From Lasiodiplodia sp. COLG20 (taxonomy: Eukaryota > Ascomycota > Dothideomycetes > Botryosphaeriales > Botryosphaeriaceae), in contig VNWV01000007.1 in assembly GCA_009801085.1 (NCBI GenBank), positions 1,860,001 to 1,924,000 of the forward strand: a DNA stretch of 64,000 nt. Reading direction: 5' to 3'. Positions 22,491 through 33,468 of this stretch are shown piece after piece; positions within the stretch are counted from its first letter, which is position 1; every line of letters begins with the position of its first letter. The notes under the pieces are model-generated. The model was not told the origin of the DNA. It saw only the letters and a program-made list of their open reading frames with translations, and made no database searches. The translations under genes and the position numbers were made by a program.

Positions 22491-23363
22491 CTTGAGCAGT
22501 GGCTTCCTATTCTCTGATATACACCAAGGGATTTCCAGAACAAGCAGAACAAGCCTCCAAACAGATCAATCTCGAAAGCTGTGTCTTCTGTGACCTTTTT
22601 CCACGGTGTCGGCTTCAACTTTATACCAGCAACACACACCGCTTGCGGATCTAAAATCCTCCGAAAGGTCGTAGAGCCGAGGGGCAATAAGGAGTCATAA
22701 CACGCAGGATCGCAAGTCCCATCCCTCCTTCCAAAATCTGGTCTGGTACCAAAGCGGACGGACTGGCGAAAGGATCGAGGTCCTTACCCCACTCTGCCCT
22801 CAGTCCCCGCATCGAGTAGCCTAAACCGGTAAGCAGATAAGCACGCGACAACTGCAAGTGCTACAAATGCACCTTCCCTGATTGGCCCAGCATGCCTTAC
22901 AGACATGCTTTCGCCGCGCCGTTGACGCCCGCACTCGTTCCCGCATCTAACGGAACAAAAACTTTCGGGTCCGCAGGGGGCTTCAGCGCCAACGGCGCTG
23001 CCAAAGGTTGATGTTAACCGCCATGAATGGGCGGGTGAGTCATCCGGGCCAGACAAGCTCAGGAACTTCCGTCAGCATCTCTCCCACATTGACGTATTCA
23101 CAAGGCGGGAATAATTTAGACATTGCATTTTTTGCTCTGCGCAGGTTTATGCAAATCTCTGAAAAGCCTATGGTCTATTTCGACGCATGCTGAAATAATT
23201 AAAACCCCTCCCCCACCGACGATGAAAATTCCTACCCACAAGTACCCCAAAGTGAGGGAGCTTGTGCTATAAGCTCGTCTAGGGCTGTCTCATTCAACAC
23301 GAATATGAAAATGAAAGGGTCCATCTTAGACCGCTGAGAAAACCATGATGCCCCCGTCCCAAA
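22491..23363. other. Intergenic region
   Basis: This 873-bp sequence contains the promoter of the FMN-binding gene and the 3' flank of the HECT ligase gene. Only short antisense frames are present. No gene was seen. Confidence 0.45.
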
Positions 23364-26300
23364 TTACGACAAATCGAACCCGGCTCCGGAGTTTACTGCG
23401 TACAACAGCTTCTCTCTCAGCGTATTCTCGTCCTTGTACAGCGGCAGCTTCAGCAAGTTCACACACGTGCTCGTGCTGGGCAGCCTGGTCATGTCGTTGC
23501 CGGCATCCCTGATGCTGAATCTGGGGTTCAGGCTGCCAAAGCCGAGCAGCGGCGCCCGCGGCGTGCTCGTCACGAACTTGAGCACGGCGCGCCTGTTCTC
23601 GTCGGACAAGCTCTCCATGACACGCCAGAAGAGCTGGACGCTCGGGTGCTCCAGGCCGTCGTCGCCGATGACGTAGAGGCCACCGTACTGCGTGTTGCGT
23701 CGCAAGTCTGCCACGTCGATGCTGCTGGAAGTGCCGCCGATGAGCGTCTGAAGCTCCGACTGGTTGAACATGCTGAGCCAAGACGGCGAGATCATTGCTG
23801 ACAGGCCACGGAGGAAGGCACCCGTCTGCATGGCTGGCTGCACTTGGAGACGATGACGCGCGACGAGAGAGATATAGACAAGTCGGTTCCGGTCCGTGAC
23901 TGGAGTGTTGGCGCCATCCTTCATAAGGTCTTTGGTGACGGTCGTCTGTTTGCCCGTTATAGGGTCGGTGCGGATGACGTCCGTAATGGTGAAGTAGAGG
24001 GACAAGTCTTCTTCGACGTTGCCCGGATAGTTCTTCAGTTTGAGAAGGCCCTGGTAGAGATCCTCGTCGAGGTCGCGGAGGTCATTGAGATTCGCGCGGT
24101 AGCCCGACTCTTTGGTAGCAGAGTTCAAACCACCAGTCAGAGCCCATTTGAGCAGGAAGAACGGAGCAAAGTTGATATCCACAAGAATGCCTTCGTAAAG
24201 ACATTTGCCAACGATGCGTCCCAGGAACTCGTATCGATCGAGGAGGTTCCGTAGTTGCTCAGTCCAAAGGCTTGATCCCTCCTTCACTCCTACTTCACGC
24301 AGTATCTCCTTCTGGTGCTCCACTGCCGACGGGTTGGGATAAAGTAGATGCGCCTCATTCTCCACGAACATGTTGATGCCGGTTGGTGTCGGTGCAAACG
24401 CCTGGCTAGTCACGCTGGTTAGGAATTCTTTCGTAACGCCACCTCCATCAATGCCTGCTTCAACCGTATCGAACTGGTCCACGAAGGTAATTTGAATGGG
24501 TTCCTTTAGCTGCTCGCCAAGCCCGTAGAACTGCTCAAACGCATCGTCAAACTCGTGCTGGCGTCTGATTTTGGCGTGATGCCGGTCAATGTGATCGCGT
24601 GAATGAAGTTCGTGAATCATCGCCATGCGCCACTGGTCGGGATCGATCCGGCCATGCCTCCTTTTGATCTGGTCCAGACGTACAAACTCCCTGAATATCT
24701 GTACCCGGGTTGTGAAGGGGATGAAAAAAGGCATGTTTTGCAGTATTTCCAGGCGCGGCGCGACAAGTTGCAGGTACCTCTTCCGGCTGGCTCTCCTTTG
24801 CTGCATCTGCAACCTGTCGAGGTGCCGAGCCTGCTGAGTCCGTCGGGTGCCGATCAGATGCCGCTCGCTGCTCATGTCGAGGCCGTCAATGTCCTGATCC
24901 ATCTCTTGACCTGCGTCTTCGTCATCTTCCTCCTGAAGTCTGTTCCGGTTCTCCTCCTCTTCGACCACGGCAGAAATAAAGCCACCCATGTCGAAACGAG
25001 ACGTCATCAGCCAGTGATCCTTAGGTAAAAACTTGCGACGCGAATCCCTCTCGTACACCATCCGTAGCAGTCCAGTTACAAGCCCTTTGACATAGTCAAG
25101 ACTCATCCCCGTAATACCGCCTATCGCGTGTTGTTCAGGCTTTCGCTCCTGCTGAGTAGTTTCCGTGGCCTCGTTTGGAGCTGATGATAGTCTGAAGAAA
25201 TCCCGAATCCCACCGGTGGATGACGTATCCCGTTGGTCATCTCCAAGAATCTCCGACGCGTTGAAGTACATGGTGAAGCCTAGGTTTTTGAGGAAAACGG
25301 TGAGGTCTCTTACATCAGTCAAAGGAAGAGCATTCTCCCGAGTTCTCGATGACCTTGACCCACTATCAATATCCATGACGTTGCCTCCCGAGAAGAACTC
25401 CTCATCATCCATAACTTTCAGGACGAATATGTAGAGTTCTAAGAAAATCAGAATAACTTGCCACTCCTTAGTGATCACTGAGTTAGTGTCTTCCAAGATT
25501 GATGGTGCCTGCCAACGGTCAACGGCAGGAGCGCTCTTCTTGTCTTTCAATAACTCGATCGCAGCTCTCGAGTCCCTGGAGATTTTCTGTACCACGCTGG
25601 TGGCGCGGACAGCCTGCCAGAAGTACTTGATGGCTGGGGTGCTTCGAATGTCGCTAGATCCAAGATAAAGCCACATGCGGATTTCATCTCCTCTGCGAGG
25701 GAAGAAGCGAATGAGAGTCAGCGCGTAGCTGGCGAGCTCTCTCGCCTCGTCATCCAGCGAATCGCTTGACCTATCCGCCAGAAGGCCACGAATGCTGCTC
25801 TCATCGACAAGTGACGTTATCTGCTCTTGCAGGAAGGGTGCCAGAGTTATGCGCCTGTAGGGTTGTTTCTTCCAGCTACTCTCATCGTCGCCATCGCCAA
25901 TGCTGGCAGTATCAAGCGTGACATCGTCGGCAACAGAGGAGAGGAGGTTCGAGACTACGGAGACGAAGTCTTTCTGAGAAGAGTATTCATGGGCGCTGCT
26001 GAAGTTATGAGCGTGCCTATGGCAGTAGATGAAGCAGCCCAGTAAGCGCACACGGCTCTCGACGCTCAACTCATATTTATCGATCCTTGAGGTCCGCACA
26101 AGTTCGGCAATAGAGTGCGCAAGAAGCTTTACATTCAGGCTGGCTGCCAGCTGATCCAACCATTCCTGTCCAGTTGTTGCGGCGCAGGTGTAGGCATCGC
26201 CAGAACTCAACGCCTCGATGTGGAGATAGTGGCCAGCAAAGGCTTCATATGCTAGTTCAGTATTGGCATGGAATTTCGTGAGAGGACCGACGATTGCCCG

Positions 26301-27142
26301 GAACAAGGCCTGCTTTTGCACTTGCGGGTCGGAAGCTTGCGCTAACAAAACGGGTCAGCGCTCATTCATGAAAGGGTTAGTTTTTGACATACCTAGAGGG
26401 GAGTCGGTGGAAAAGGCTGCTGCCGTAATGCTAGCCATAGCTTGATAATAGAGGTTGGAAAGTACAGCAGCCTCTTTGGGTATCAACTCGTTCAAATAAC
26501 ACAAAGCTTCAAGCGACGGCAAAACAGCTGGAGCCTCAAGCACCGACGAAGCCGTGTTCTTGGCATCCTTTCCAGCCCTGTCCGTCTTCTTCGCCCTCTC
26601 AGATATAGCATTCACCTGGCGGGTCAGGGTGCCCAGCACTGCCTGCTCCAATCGTAAATAGGCCATGGGCCAAGGTCCCCCTGTGAATTCCGACTTCATG
26701 GCGCGGTTGCAGTAGCGGGTGAGTCGCCGGTGGTCTTCCTCATTGCGCAGGTTCACGAAGAGGAGAAGGCGTTGGATCTGGAGGAAGGCATCGGCCTCGG
26801 TGGGGTAGGGTGCGTCGGCTTGGGCTGGGTTGGGGGTGGTGTCAGCCTGGCGACCACGGCGGCGGAGAGATACTTACATTGGCTCTCCAAGTCATCCCAA
26901 TCCCGCCGTATCTGGTGGTACAAGGCTCGGCGGCAGGCATGGCCGCGCCACGTCTTCTGGATAATCCTGGCGGCGTTGAGGCGGTCACGCTCGCGCTGAC
27001 GCTGGGCTCGCTCCTGCTGGGCGCTTTGGACGGCGGATTGTGAGCCTTGGCCAGCGCCGAGCTGGGCGAAGGGGTTGGAGACACGGCCGGAGAGGTTGAC
27101 CTGACGAGGGCGGCGCGAAGAGCCGGTGAAGGTTTGGAACAT
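23364..27142 (-). CDS. HUL5: HECT-type E3 ubiquitin ligase, Hul5/UBE3C-like
   Basis: Three exons, 27142..26878, 26824..26393 and 26341..23364, encode 1224 residues. The first intron could use an acceptor 6 bp further in without changing frame. The N-terminus has FTGSSRRPRQVNLSGR and an IQ motif at about 60-72 (RIIQKTWRGHACR), the Hul5/UBE3C arrangement. A long helical region precedes the HECT domain (about 860-1224): ITFVDQFDTVEAGIDGGGVTKEFLTSV, FLGRIVGKCLYEGILVDINFAPFFL and LQTLIGG. The catalytic Cys is at about 1192 in TSTCVNLLKLP. The protein ends GAGFDLS. Hul5-type ligases extend ubiquitin chains on proteasome-bound and misfolded proteins. The domain is intact, and an acidic patch (EEEENRNRLQEEDDEDAG) sits mid-protein. 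Confidence 0.95.
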
Positions 27143-27716
27143 GGTGGGCTACGATGGCGCGATTGCAGCTTGGGAGCAGGAGCTTACGCGGGGCGCGGAG
27201 ACGAGGCGATATTATTGTCGGCGGGCGGCCGCTGGGAGAGTCGGCGAGCGGCGGGATTACGGCATGCTCTGGAGGGGAAGTTGCAGCTCGGACGGGGCAA
27301 CCTTGAGCGAGGAGGGTGATTGAGAGGTTGACGGAGATTCGGTAGGCTTCCAGAGCTGCAGGCCGTCATCGTTGCCACGCGAGCGGCCCATCTCCGGCCA
27401 TCTTATCAGACCCCCGACGCCCGCAACTCCGCGACTCTTCCATCCTGCTTACGAATCACCACTCACCATGTCACTCGGAAGCTCTTCGGCCATCTCAGAG
27501 CACCATCTCCGCTGTGTAGGTATGGTCGCCATCCATTATGTTTAATGTTATTTACTAGTAGATACAAATATTGCGATCCCATCAGAACCCCTACAAAGGA
27601 AATGTCGTCAAAGGAGGGTTGGTTGACAAAGGAAATCTGGGTTGAAGTGAGTGTATCATCTCGACAAAAGAAACTCCGATCAAGAGAGGGACGTTCGCCT
27701 ATGCATTCCGGACAGG
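27143..27716. other. Intergenic region
   Basis: This 574-bp region is the promoter of the HECT ligase on one side and the 3' flank of the next minus-strand gene on the other. No supported gene was found. Confidence 0.45.
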
Positions 27717-28649
27717 TCATCCAGCCTTGCCTGTGGTCTTTGATCCAGGCCATACTGCTTCCACATCTGTCCTTTCCGCCACCCTTTTCGCCTTCTTCTT
27801 CTTCCTCCTCTTTCTGCACCCGCAAACCACCGCTGTGCCCAACACCGCGAGTAAGCCCAAGGACGAGGCGACACCAAGGGATACGATGGCAATAGCTATC
27901 CCCGATCCACTACCATACGCGTCCAGCGCATGGAAGTACTCTTCGGGGCATGCATCACGCCAAACTCCTAGAGGTCCGCAATGGCCGCCCACGTAATTCG
28001 GAAGTCGAAGGTCATAGCCGCCCGGAGAAGTATCATTTGTCTGTTTGTCTTGATGAATGACTCCGGTCTCATTCGTGCCACCCTCATTCCTAATGACGGA
28101 CGCTTCCTTGATGGCGCGCCCATCCCACTCGGCTTCATCCTGCGGCTCTTCTCCGTCCACCCATCTTTCGAGTGCGGCTTCATCGCCGTGACCTTTCTCT
28201 TCGACTGAGCGACGATTAGCTTCTTCCTGTAGCCAATTCATGGATCCACCCTCCCTTTTCGGCTCCTCTTCCGCTGCCCGAGGAAGTTGAACACTTGAAA
28301 ACCCGTGATTAGAACTACCCTGCCGGTGCAGTAGAGCCGGCAGCAAGTCAACTCCAACCTCTCCTCCAGTTTGTCCCGAAGCCTCCGGCATGGCAGCGTT
28401 GGGCCCCTTGGTGAAGAAGGCCGCGACGTCCTCGGTAAACTGAGGCTCCAACTCTGGTGCCGGCTGGGCGCGCGGGAGGATAGTCGTGGCGACGTAAGGG
28501 TTGACGTCGGGCCGGTCCATAATAAAGTGATGCTTAACGTCCCTGAGGGCGATTGGCGCGTCTTTCTTCTTGCGAGCGTTGGCCCACTTGAAGAGGTTGA
28601 GGCTATCCCAGAAGGGCCAGCCGCTCTTGGCGAATATTGCGGGTGGCAT
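27717..28649 (-). CDS. Hypothetical single-pass membrane protein
   Basis: Intronless frame of 310 residues starting MPPAIFAKSGWPFWDSLNLFKW. No domain is recognised. The first 230 residues are hydrophilic, with many Glu/Asp-rich and Gly/Asn segments. A motif PNYVGGHCGPLGVWRDACPEEYFHALDAYG stands just before one hydrophobic helix (about 250-278, IAIAIVSLGVASSLGLLAVLGTAVV). A strongly basic stop-transfer stretch (CRKRRKKKKAKR) follows the helix. This predicts a tail-proximal membrane anchor with a short basic cytosolic end. There is no signal peptide. It is probably a lineage-restricted protein, and the function cannot be given. Confidence 0.7.
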   Translation of the reverse strand: MPPAIFAKSGWPFWDSLNLFKWANARKKKDAPIALRDVKHHFIMDRPDVNPYVATTILPRAQPAPELEPQFTEDVAAFFTKGPNAAMPEASGQTGGEVGVDLLPALLHRQGSSNHGFSSVQLPRAAEEEPKREGGSMNWLQEEANRRSVEEKGHGDEAALERWVDGEEPQDEAEWDGRAIKEASVIRNEGGTNETGVIHQDKQTNDTSPGGYDLRLPNYVGGHCGPLGVWRDACPEEYFHALDAYGSGSGIAIAIVSLGVASSLGLLAVLGTAVVCGCRKRRKKKKAKRVAERTDVEAVWPGSKTTGKAG

Positions 28650-30364
28650 TGTGGGTGGGCAGGCTCCGCTGTAGTCGTACTTAGATGATGGGGGAGGGGG
28701 GGGTGACTAGAAAAATGTAAGCCGATCCGATGTGGAGTCCCCCCCTAAAAGGATAAATGGTCTTTCATCTAGGAGGTCAGAAATCGCCGAGAGGACGATA
28801 GAAGGAAGAGGAGAGAAGCTCAACTTATGTGTATCTTCAACGCCTCAACAAGGGCCTTAACAGCCTTAACATAAACTCGCAATACTATGCTCAACAGGAG
28901 GCGGATATATACGAAGCACTCCTTACATGTTAGTTATATATGTTATACGTCCTAAGCTTAGCTCGACAATATGTGAAACTGTCCAGGAAAATGTGGGCTG
29001 AACTTGCACTACTCCGCAAGAGGCAAGGGCCCCAAGGAGGGGTTTTTCTTATTCACGGAATATTCTGCCTACAGCGCTTCGAACTCGTACTACTTGAGTT
29101 GTTTCCACGTCGTATTGCTCGTGGTCACACAGGATGTGGACGGCACCAACTTCGCATCCACTACCCAACACTTCTGCAAAAGAATCTGAGACCTCAAAAC
29201 CACGCCTACAACGGTCTTGCACTGGTTGAAGCAACAACCCTGCAAGCCATGGGACTAAACATGCGCCACCAGGTAACTAGCGTCTGCGTGCCGTCCATCG
29301 GTATAGTGTGTGGCGAGTAAAGTAAGGTTGCGGGCCGTACCGCACTTCTAAGAACGCGCCAACCCAGACCAACAAGATAACCCTACTCAACAACGAATGA
29401 TACATCTATTGGACACGTCTCAGTCCGTGCGCCTTCAGATATGTACAGAAAAGGCTGCATGGATGAACCTAGTAAGTGCGAGGGAAGCCTTCCTACCAGG
29501 ACCGCAATCCAAGGGCCGAATTCAATAGTCGCGACAAGTGAGTCAAGGTAGGAAGCAGGTATTGTGGGTGTGAATCCTCAATCTATTGGTTTTTTGAAAG
29601 AGCCTAGATGAGAAAGACTAGATCGGTTTTTGATCTTCAGCACTCTTCTCGTCTAGATAACTCTCGAATGGCGGACAAGAAGCGTTGGGACACGCCTATT
29701 TTTGCTGGCCCAAGCCCCTTCCGACCACTACGGATCCAAAAACAAACGAAAATTTCCAGCCAATCGGGACAGGTGGAGAAACAATTGAAAAATAAGGGCC
29801 TGGGAACTTGATCGCTCAAACGACGAGACTCATGTCCTTCATGATCATCATGTCGTGAGATTTTGTCAAGAAAGGAAAACAGACAAAGGGGAAAGAGAAA
29901 AACAATATAGCCGCCGATGTTCCCATTTCCCATTTCAATCAGTGATGCTTTGATGCGGATTCCTCGTCGCTTGAAGAAGCGAGAAAGGAACAGAAAATGG
30001 AACAACAATTTACAAACCGCCCAAGGCTCGTCGGTGGTGTTGGTATCATGGAGTACTTGCCGCTTGCTAGCCAATCCTTAGGCGGCTCTGCTTTTCCCGA
30101 AGAGACAAAAATGGAGATGGAAATCAAGATGAACTCGTTGCGCCAGGCAGTAAATCCCAAGGACGAGGCAGGGAATGAAAATCGTGAATGCAGTCGTGAG
30201 AAGGTCATCAAGAGGGCGTGAAGAAAATAAGTCTTGGACAGCCGTCGGTCGGGTCGTGAATAAAGTCGTTAGGTTGCTCTTCTCGGAGAATTGCACAGGT
30301 CTGAAGAAATCCTCGCGGATCCCCTCCTTTCTTTTTTGGTGGTTACTTTTTCGGAGATCGACAT
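28650..30364. other. Gene-poor intergenic stretch
   Basis: This 1.7-kb, comparatively AT-rich sequence lies between two minus-strand genes. Short frames occur (for example at 28940-29320 plus and 29637-30074 minus), but none has a domain, biased codon use or a credible context. No repeat or tRNA was recognised. Confidence 0.45.
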
Positions 30365-30887
30365 CTAGCGCCAGCACGTCGAGCATCGGTCGTAGGTGCC
30401 GCGGCCGCAGTAACAGCTGCCGGACGAGCTCTTGCTGCTCCGCCTGCTCTCGGTCTCGAGGCCGTAGTCGCTGCTGCGGGGCGAGCTGCCGCCGCTGCCG
30501 CTGTCGTAGTCGTTGGACGACGACGAGTAGGTGCTGCGGCGGCCGGTGCCAATGGCCACGGGCAGGCCCTGGATGACGCCACCCTGGCCCTGGCGCTGGC
30601 CGGGATACATGCCGTCGTTGACGGAGAAGTTGCGGCAGATCATGTAGGCGCGGGTGGCGGCGGCGTTGCGGGCGAGCTCGTCCGACTCGTACTCGGCGTC
30701 GGTCGTGTACTCGCGGTTGTTGACGCGGACGGTGCAGGTATAGCCATGGCGGGTGCGATAGCACTCGTAGAGCGGGTCGGGCCAGTGGCGGCGCTGGCAG
30801 AGGCCTGGGAGTGGGCGGTCAGGATTTGCGGTGAAGGGCAAAAGAAAACAATTTAAGCTTACCGGTCAGGTACATTATGTAGAACAT
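30365..30887 (-). CDS. Small dsRNA-binding-motif-like protein with Cys-rich tail
   Basis: Two exons, 30887..30863 and 30804..30365, encode 154 residues. The tiny first exon supplies MFYIMYLT, and the split Gly joins to GLCQRRHWPDP. The core (about 15-80) reads LYECYRTRHGYTCTVRVNNREYTTDAEYESDELARNAAATRAYMICRNF. A beta hairpin followed by an alanine-containing helix suggests a shortened double-stranded-RNA-binding motif. SVNDGMYPGQR and GVIQGLPVAIG follow, both of which I associate with fungal members. The C-terminus is Ser-rich and ends CYCGRGTYDRCSTCWR, a compact Cys cluster that could bind metal. RNA binding is a structural guess from the pattern, not proven. Confidence 0.8.
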
Positions 30888-32278
30888 GGTTCCAAAAGGC
30901 CAATGGCTGGCAGCTTTGTCCCGACTCGTCAATGGCAGCAGAGGTGTGGCTTGCTCTCGTCGGCTCGTGGTACAGCAGCGATTGGAAGGGTCAACGGGCT
31001 CGTGATGGAGAGGGCGGCAAGGGCGAGGGGCAATGGGGGGACGGGACTACTCTTCCAACGAGAGGCAGGACACAGAGAGCTTTATTGCAGGAGGCGGGAT
31101 GCAGCGGGCATGCGAGGATATGCAGCGCCTCGGGCATTGGCCTGCAGGGCTCGCTGAGGCTCTGTGGGCATTCGCGACCCATATTTGATGTGTTGGCGCG
31201 CGTTTTCGCCAGTAGAGCGGGCAGTGGTAGGCTGTTTTGATAGAGGCCTCGGGCTGGGGTGTCGCCACCGGGCTGCATGCGTAGCGTGATTCGCGAGGTA
31301 CGTGAGGACTGCGATCGTCGAGCTCACTAATGCAGTGCACAAGAGCTGGCCGCTGCACTGAAGAAGCGAGCGCGCCGTTGATGGCAAGCAGGTGTTTGTG
31401 GCTTGTCAAGGCCCTCGAGTCGCACAGGGATGTTGGTTTGACAAGCAGGCGTCGGGTTGGTGGTACCGCTGGGAGAGCCTTGTCGCCCGCCGGCCGTGCT
31501 TCATGCACAGTGAGTTGGCAGCGCTTGAGGGCGACGAGGTGGAACTATATGCGCCCGCGTCCGCAACGGGCGAAGGGTCAGCGGCCCGGCATGAGTCGAG
31601 CCGTTGGAATTCGGCACCAGCCAGCCAGCCCACGCCGTCCGCGAGCCCGTGGCCGCCGAGCGAGCGCGAGCTTGTGTGCGACCAGCCGCGTTGCTGTGCG
31701 AGGCCCGCCCGGCCACCGCGACGTCGCAGTGGCGCTCGGCGCTGCCCGGCCGCAGCTGCCGTGCCTCGTCGCTGCATTGCCATGGCGTTGAGCGCGCGGC
31801 CTGGATCGCCGGGTAATCATGATCGCGCGCAGCGAACGCGGGGTCCCTGCCCGGCGCTTCGCAATGCAGCTGGACCACCAATGGCTCCCGGGCCGGTACC
31901 TATTGTACCTGGATGTCGTGCCGCACGAAGGGCGGTGAGGGGCCGGAGCTGAGATATAGCAGCTTTTCGCGGCCGCGCGGATGGCGACAGCCTCTGTCAG
32001 CGCCGATGACGTCCCCGCCAATTGTGCCAGATCGGCAGCAGGGCTGACCAAACTCCGACAACCGCGGCGGGGTTCCGCTCTGTGAGACGCCCCGCCATCC
32101 GAGGCCTATGAACCTTCGCAGCATCAGCAATGGATTGAAAGGCCCGCTGCTCCCAGCAGCAGCGGCCAGCCCGCCGTCCGCGTCACTCCTGCTGTGCTCC
32201 GTCCAGCTTCAGAAGCCGTTGTGTCACCAGCTCCGCAGCTCCCGCTTCCCGCTCCTCCTCCACCAGCGTTACACCACC
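30888..32278. other. Divergent intergenic region
   Basis: This GC-rich 1.4-kb stretch lies between the small dsRBM-like gene and the Dabb gene. It has several long but arginine-rich overlapping frames on both strands, typical of GC-rich non-coding DNA. No gene is supported. Confidence 0.45.
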
Positions 32279-32825
32279 ATGGCGAAGCCCATCAATCGCA
32301 TCACCCTGTTCAAGGTCCCGAACCCCGACGACATTCCCGCCATCCTGGAGAAATACACCACCCTCTCCACCGACGCAAAGAAGGTATGACCTAACCCGCC
32401 CTCTCGGGCCATGTCTCTCCCAGCACGCCGGTCTTCAGCCCCGGCCATGCGCCGCGAGCTCTATGTCCAGCTCCCACGTCACCTGCCTGCATTTCCCGCC
32501 AAAGCATATTCCGTCCGCCCTTTCCCCTTCCACCCCCCCTCCAATCTCCACCCGCTTGCGTGAAAAACGTTTGGCCGCTCACCAGCGTTTCGCTCGGGCG
32601 GGCGTGCAGGACTCCAAACCCTACATCATCTCGGCCAAGGCCCATGCCGTGATCCCGGACCCGGCCGGCCGCAACCAGGACTTCACCATTGCCGCCAACA
32701 CCGTCTTCGCCTCGCTCGACGACATGAAGTTCTACGACGACGACTGCGAGGCCCACAAGGCCATCAAGGCATTCCTGAAGCCCAGGATCCAGGGCGTCAT
32801 GACCGTGTACCACGAGGCCAACTAA
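32279..32825 (+). CDS. Stress-responsive A/B-barrel (Dabb) protein
   Basis: Two exons, 32279..32383 and 32610..32825, encode 106 residues. The first exon ends STDAKK and the second opens DSKPYIISAKAHAVIPDPAGRNQDFTI. The Dabb fold is recognised from INRITLFKVPNPDDIPAILEKY at the start and FASLDDMKFYDDDCEAHKAIKAFLKP...GVMTVYHEAN at the end, including the YDxDCEAHK helix. Dabb proteins are small dimeric barrels, and some act as cyclases or stress proteins. No catalytic assignment is possible here. The ATG at 32279 has a strong context (caccATGg). An in-frame ATG at 32108 would add 57 residues that are basic and lack acidic residues, like a mitochondrial presequence. The 226-bp intron is longer than usual for this window. 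Confidence 0.88.
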
Positions 32826-33468
32826 GGAAGGGATGCCGGCAGTCAGCCGAGGCGCTGGGTCAGCGGGCGAACATGGTGGGGAATCGGGTTCCGACGGACT
32901 GCACGCGAGAACCGGGTACACGGCTCTTGTTTGTGAGACGGGCTCGGATCAGACTGAGAGGACAGAAGAAAAAGAAAACCAAAAAGAGGTGGGAAACAGT
33001 GGGAAGGCAAGTGCTTGGACCGGATGAGTCTACGTAGTGTGAAGTTGCGGCTCGCCGCCGAAACACAATGACATGTCGATCTGCGGCACTTCGCTCCCCT
33101 CTTTTCTTTTTCCTAGCAAGCTCAGATGATCGACCTCTATTTTTTTCTCGCCTATCTGCTACTTCGTGCATATTCCCGCGCGTGCATGCTTTTCCCGCCC
33201 AGTCGCACAGCACACGAACCGCTTCTCAAACTACCTTCCCCTCACTCTGCTACCACCACCTCAACTTTGCCCCCCACACTAAGAACTTAACCTCACAGGG
33301 AAAACCTAGCCAACCGCTTTCATTCCCCATAGGCCACTGACCAAACTTTCAAACAAGCCACAATCCATTCGAAACCGTACATGGATCCTTGGCGTCAACC
33401 TCCTCCTCTCTCCTTGCGCCGCCTTTCGTTCACGTGCTCGAACCTCTTTCCCAGAGGGGCGAGACCTC
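32826..33468. other. Convergent 3' flanks
   Basis: This 643-bp region lies between convergent stops of the Dabb and farnesyltransferase genes and is pyrimidine-rich near 33240-33330. No gene was seen. Confidence 0.5.

Noticed and set aside
28940..29320. 126-codon plus-strand frame.
   Set aside because: There is no domain or start context, and it lies in AT-rich intergenic sequence.
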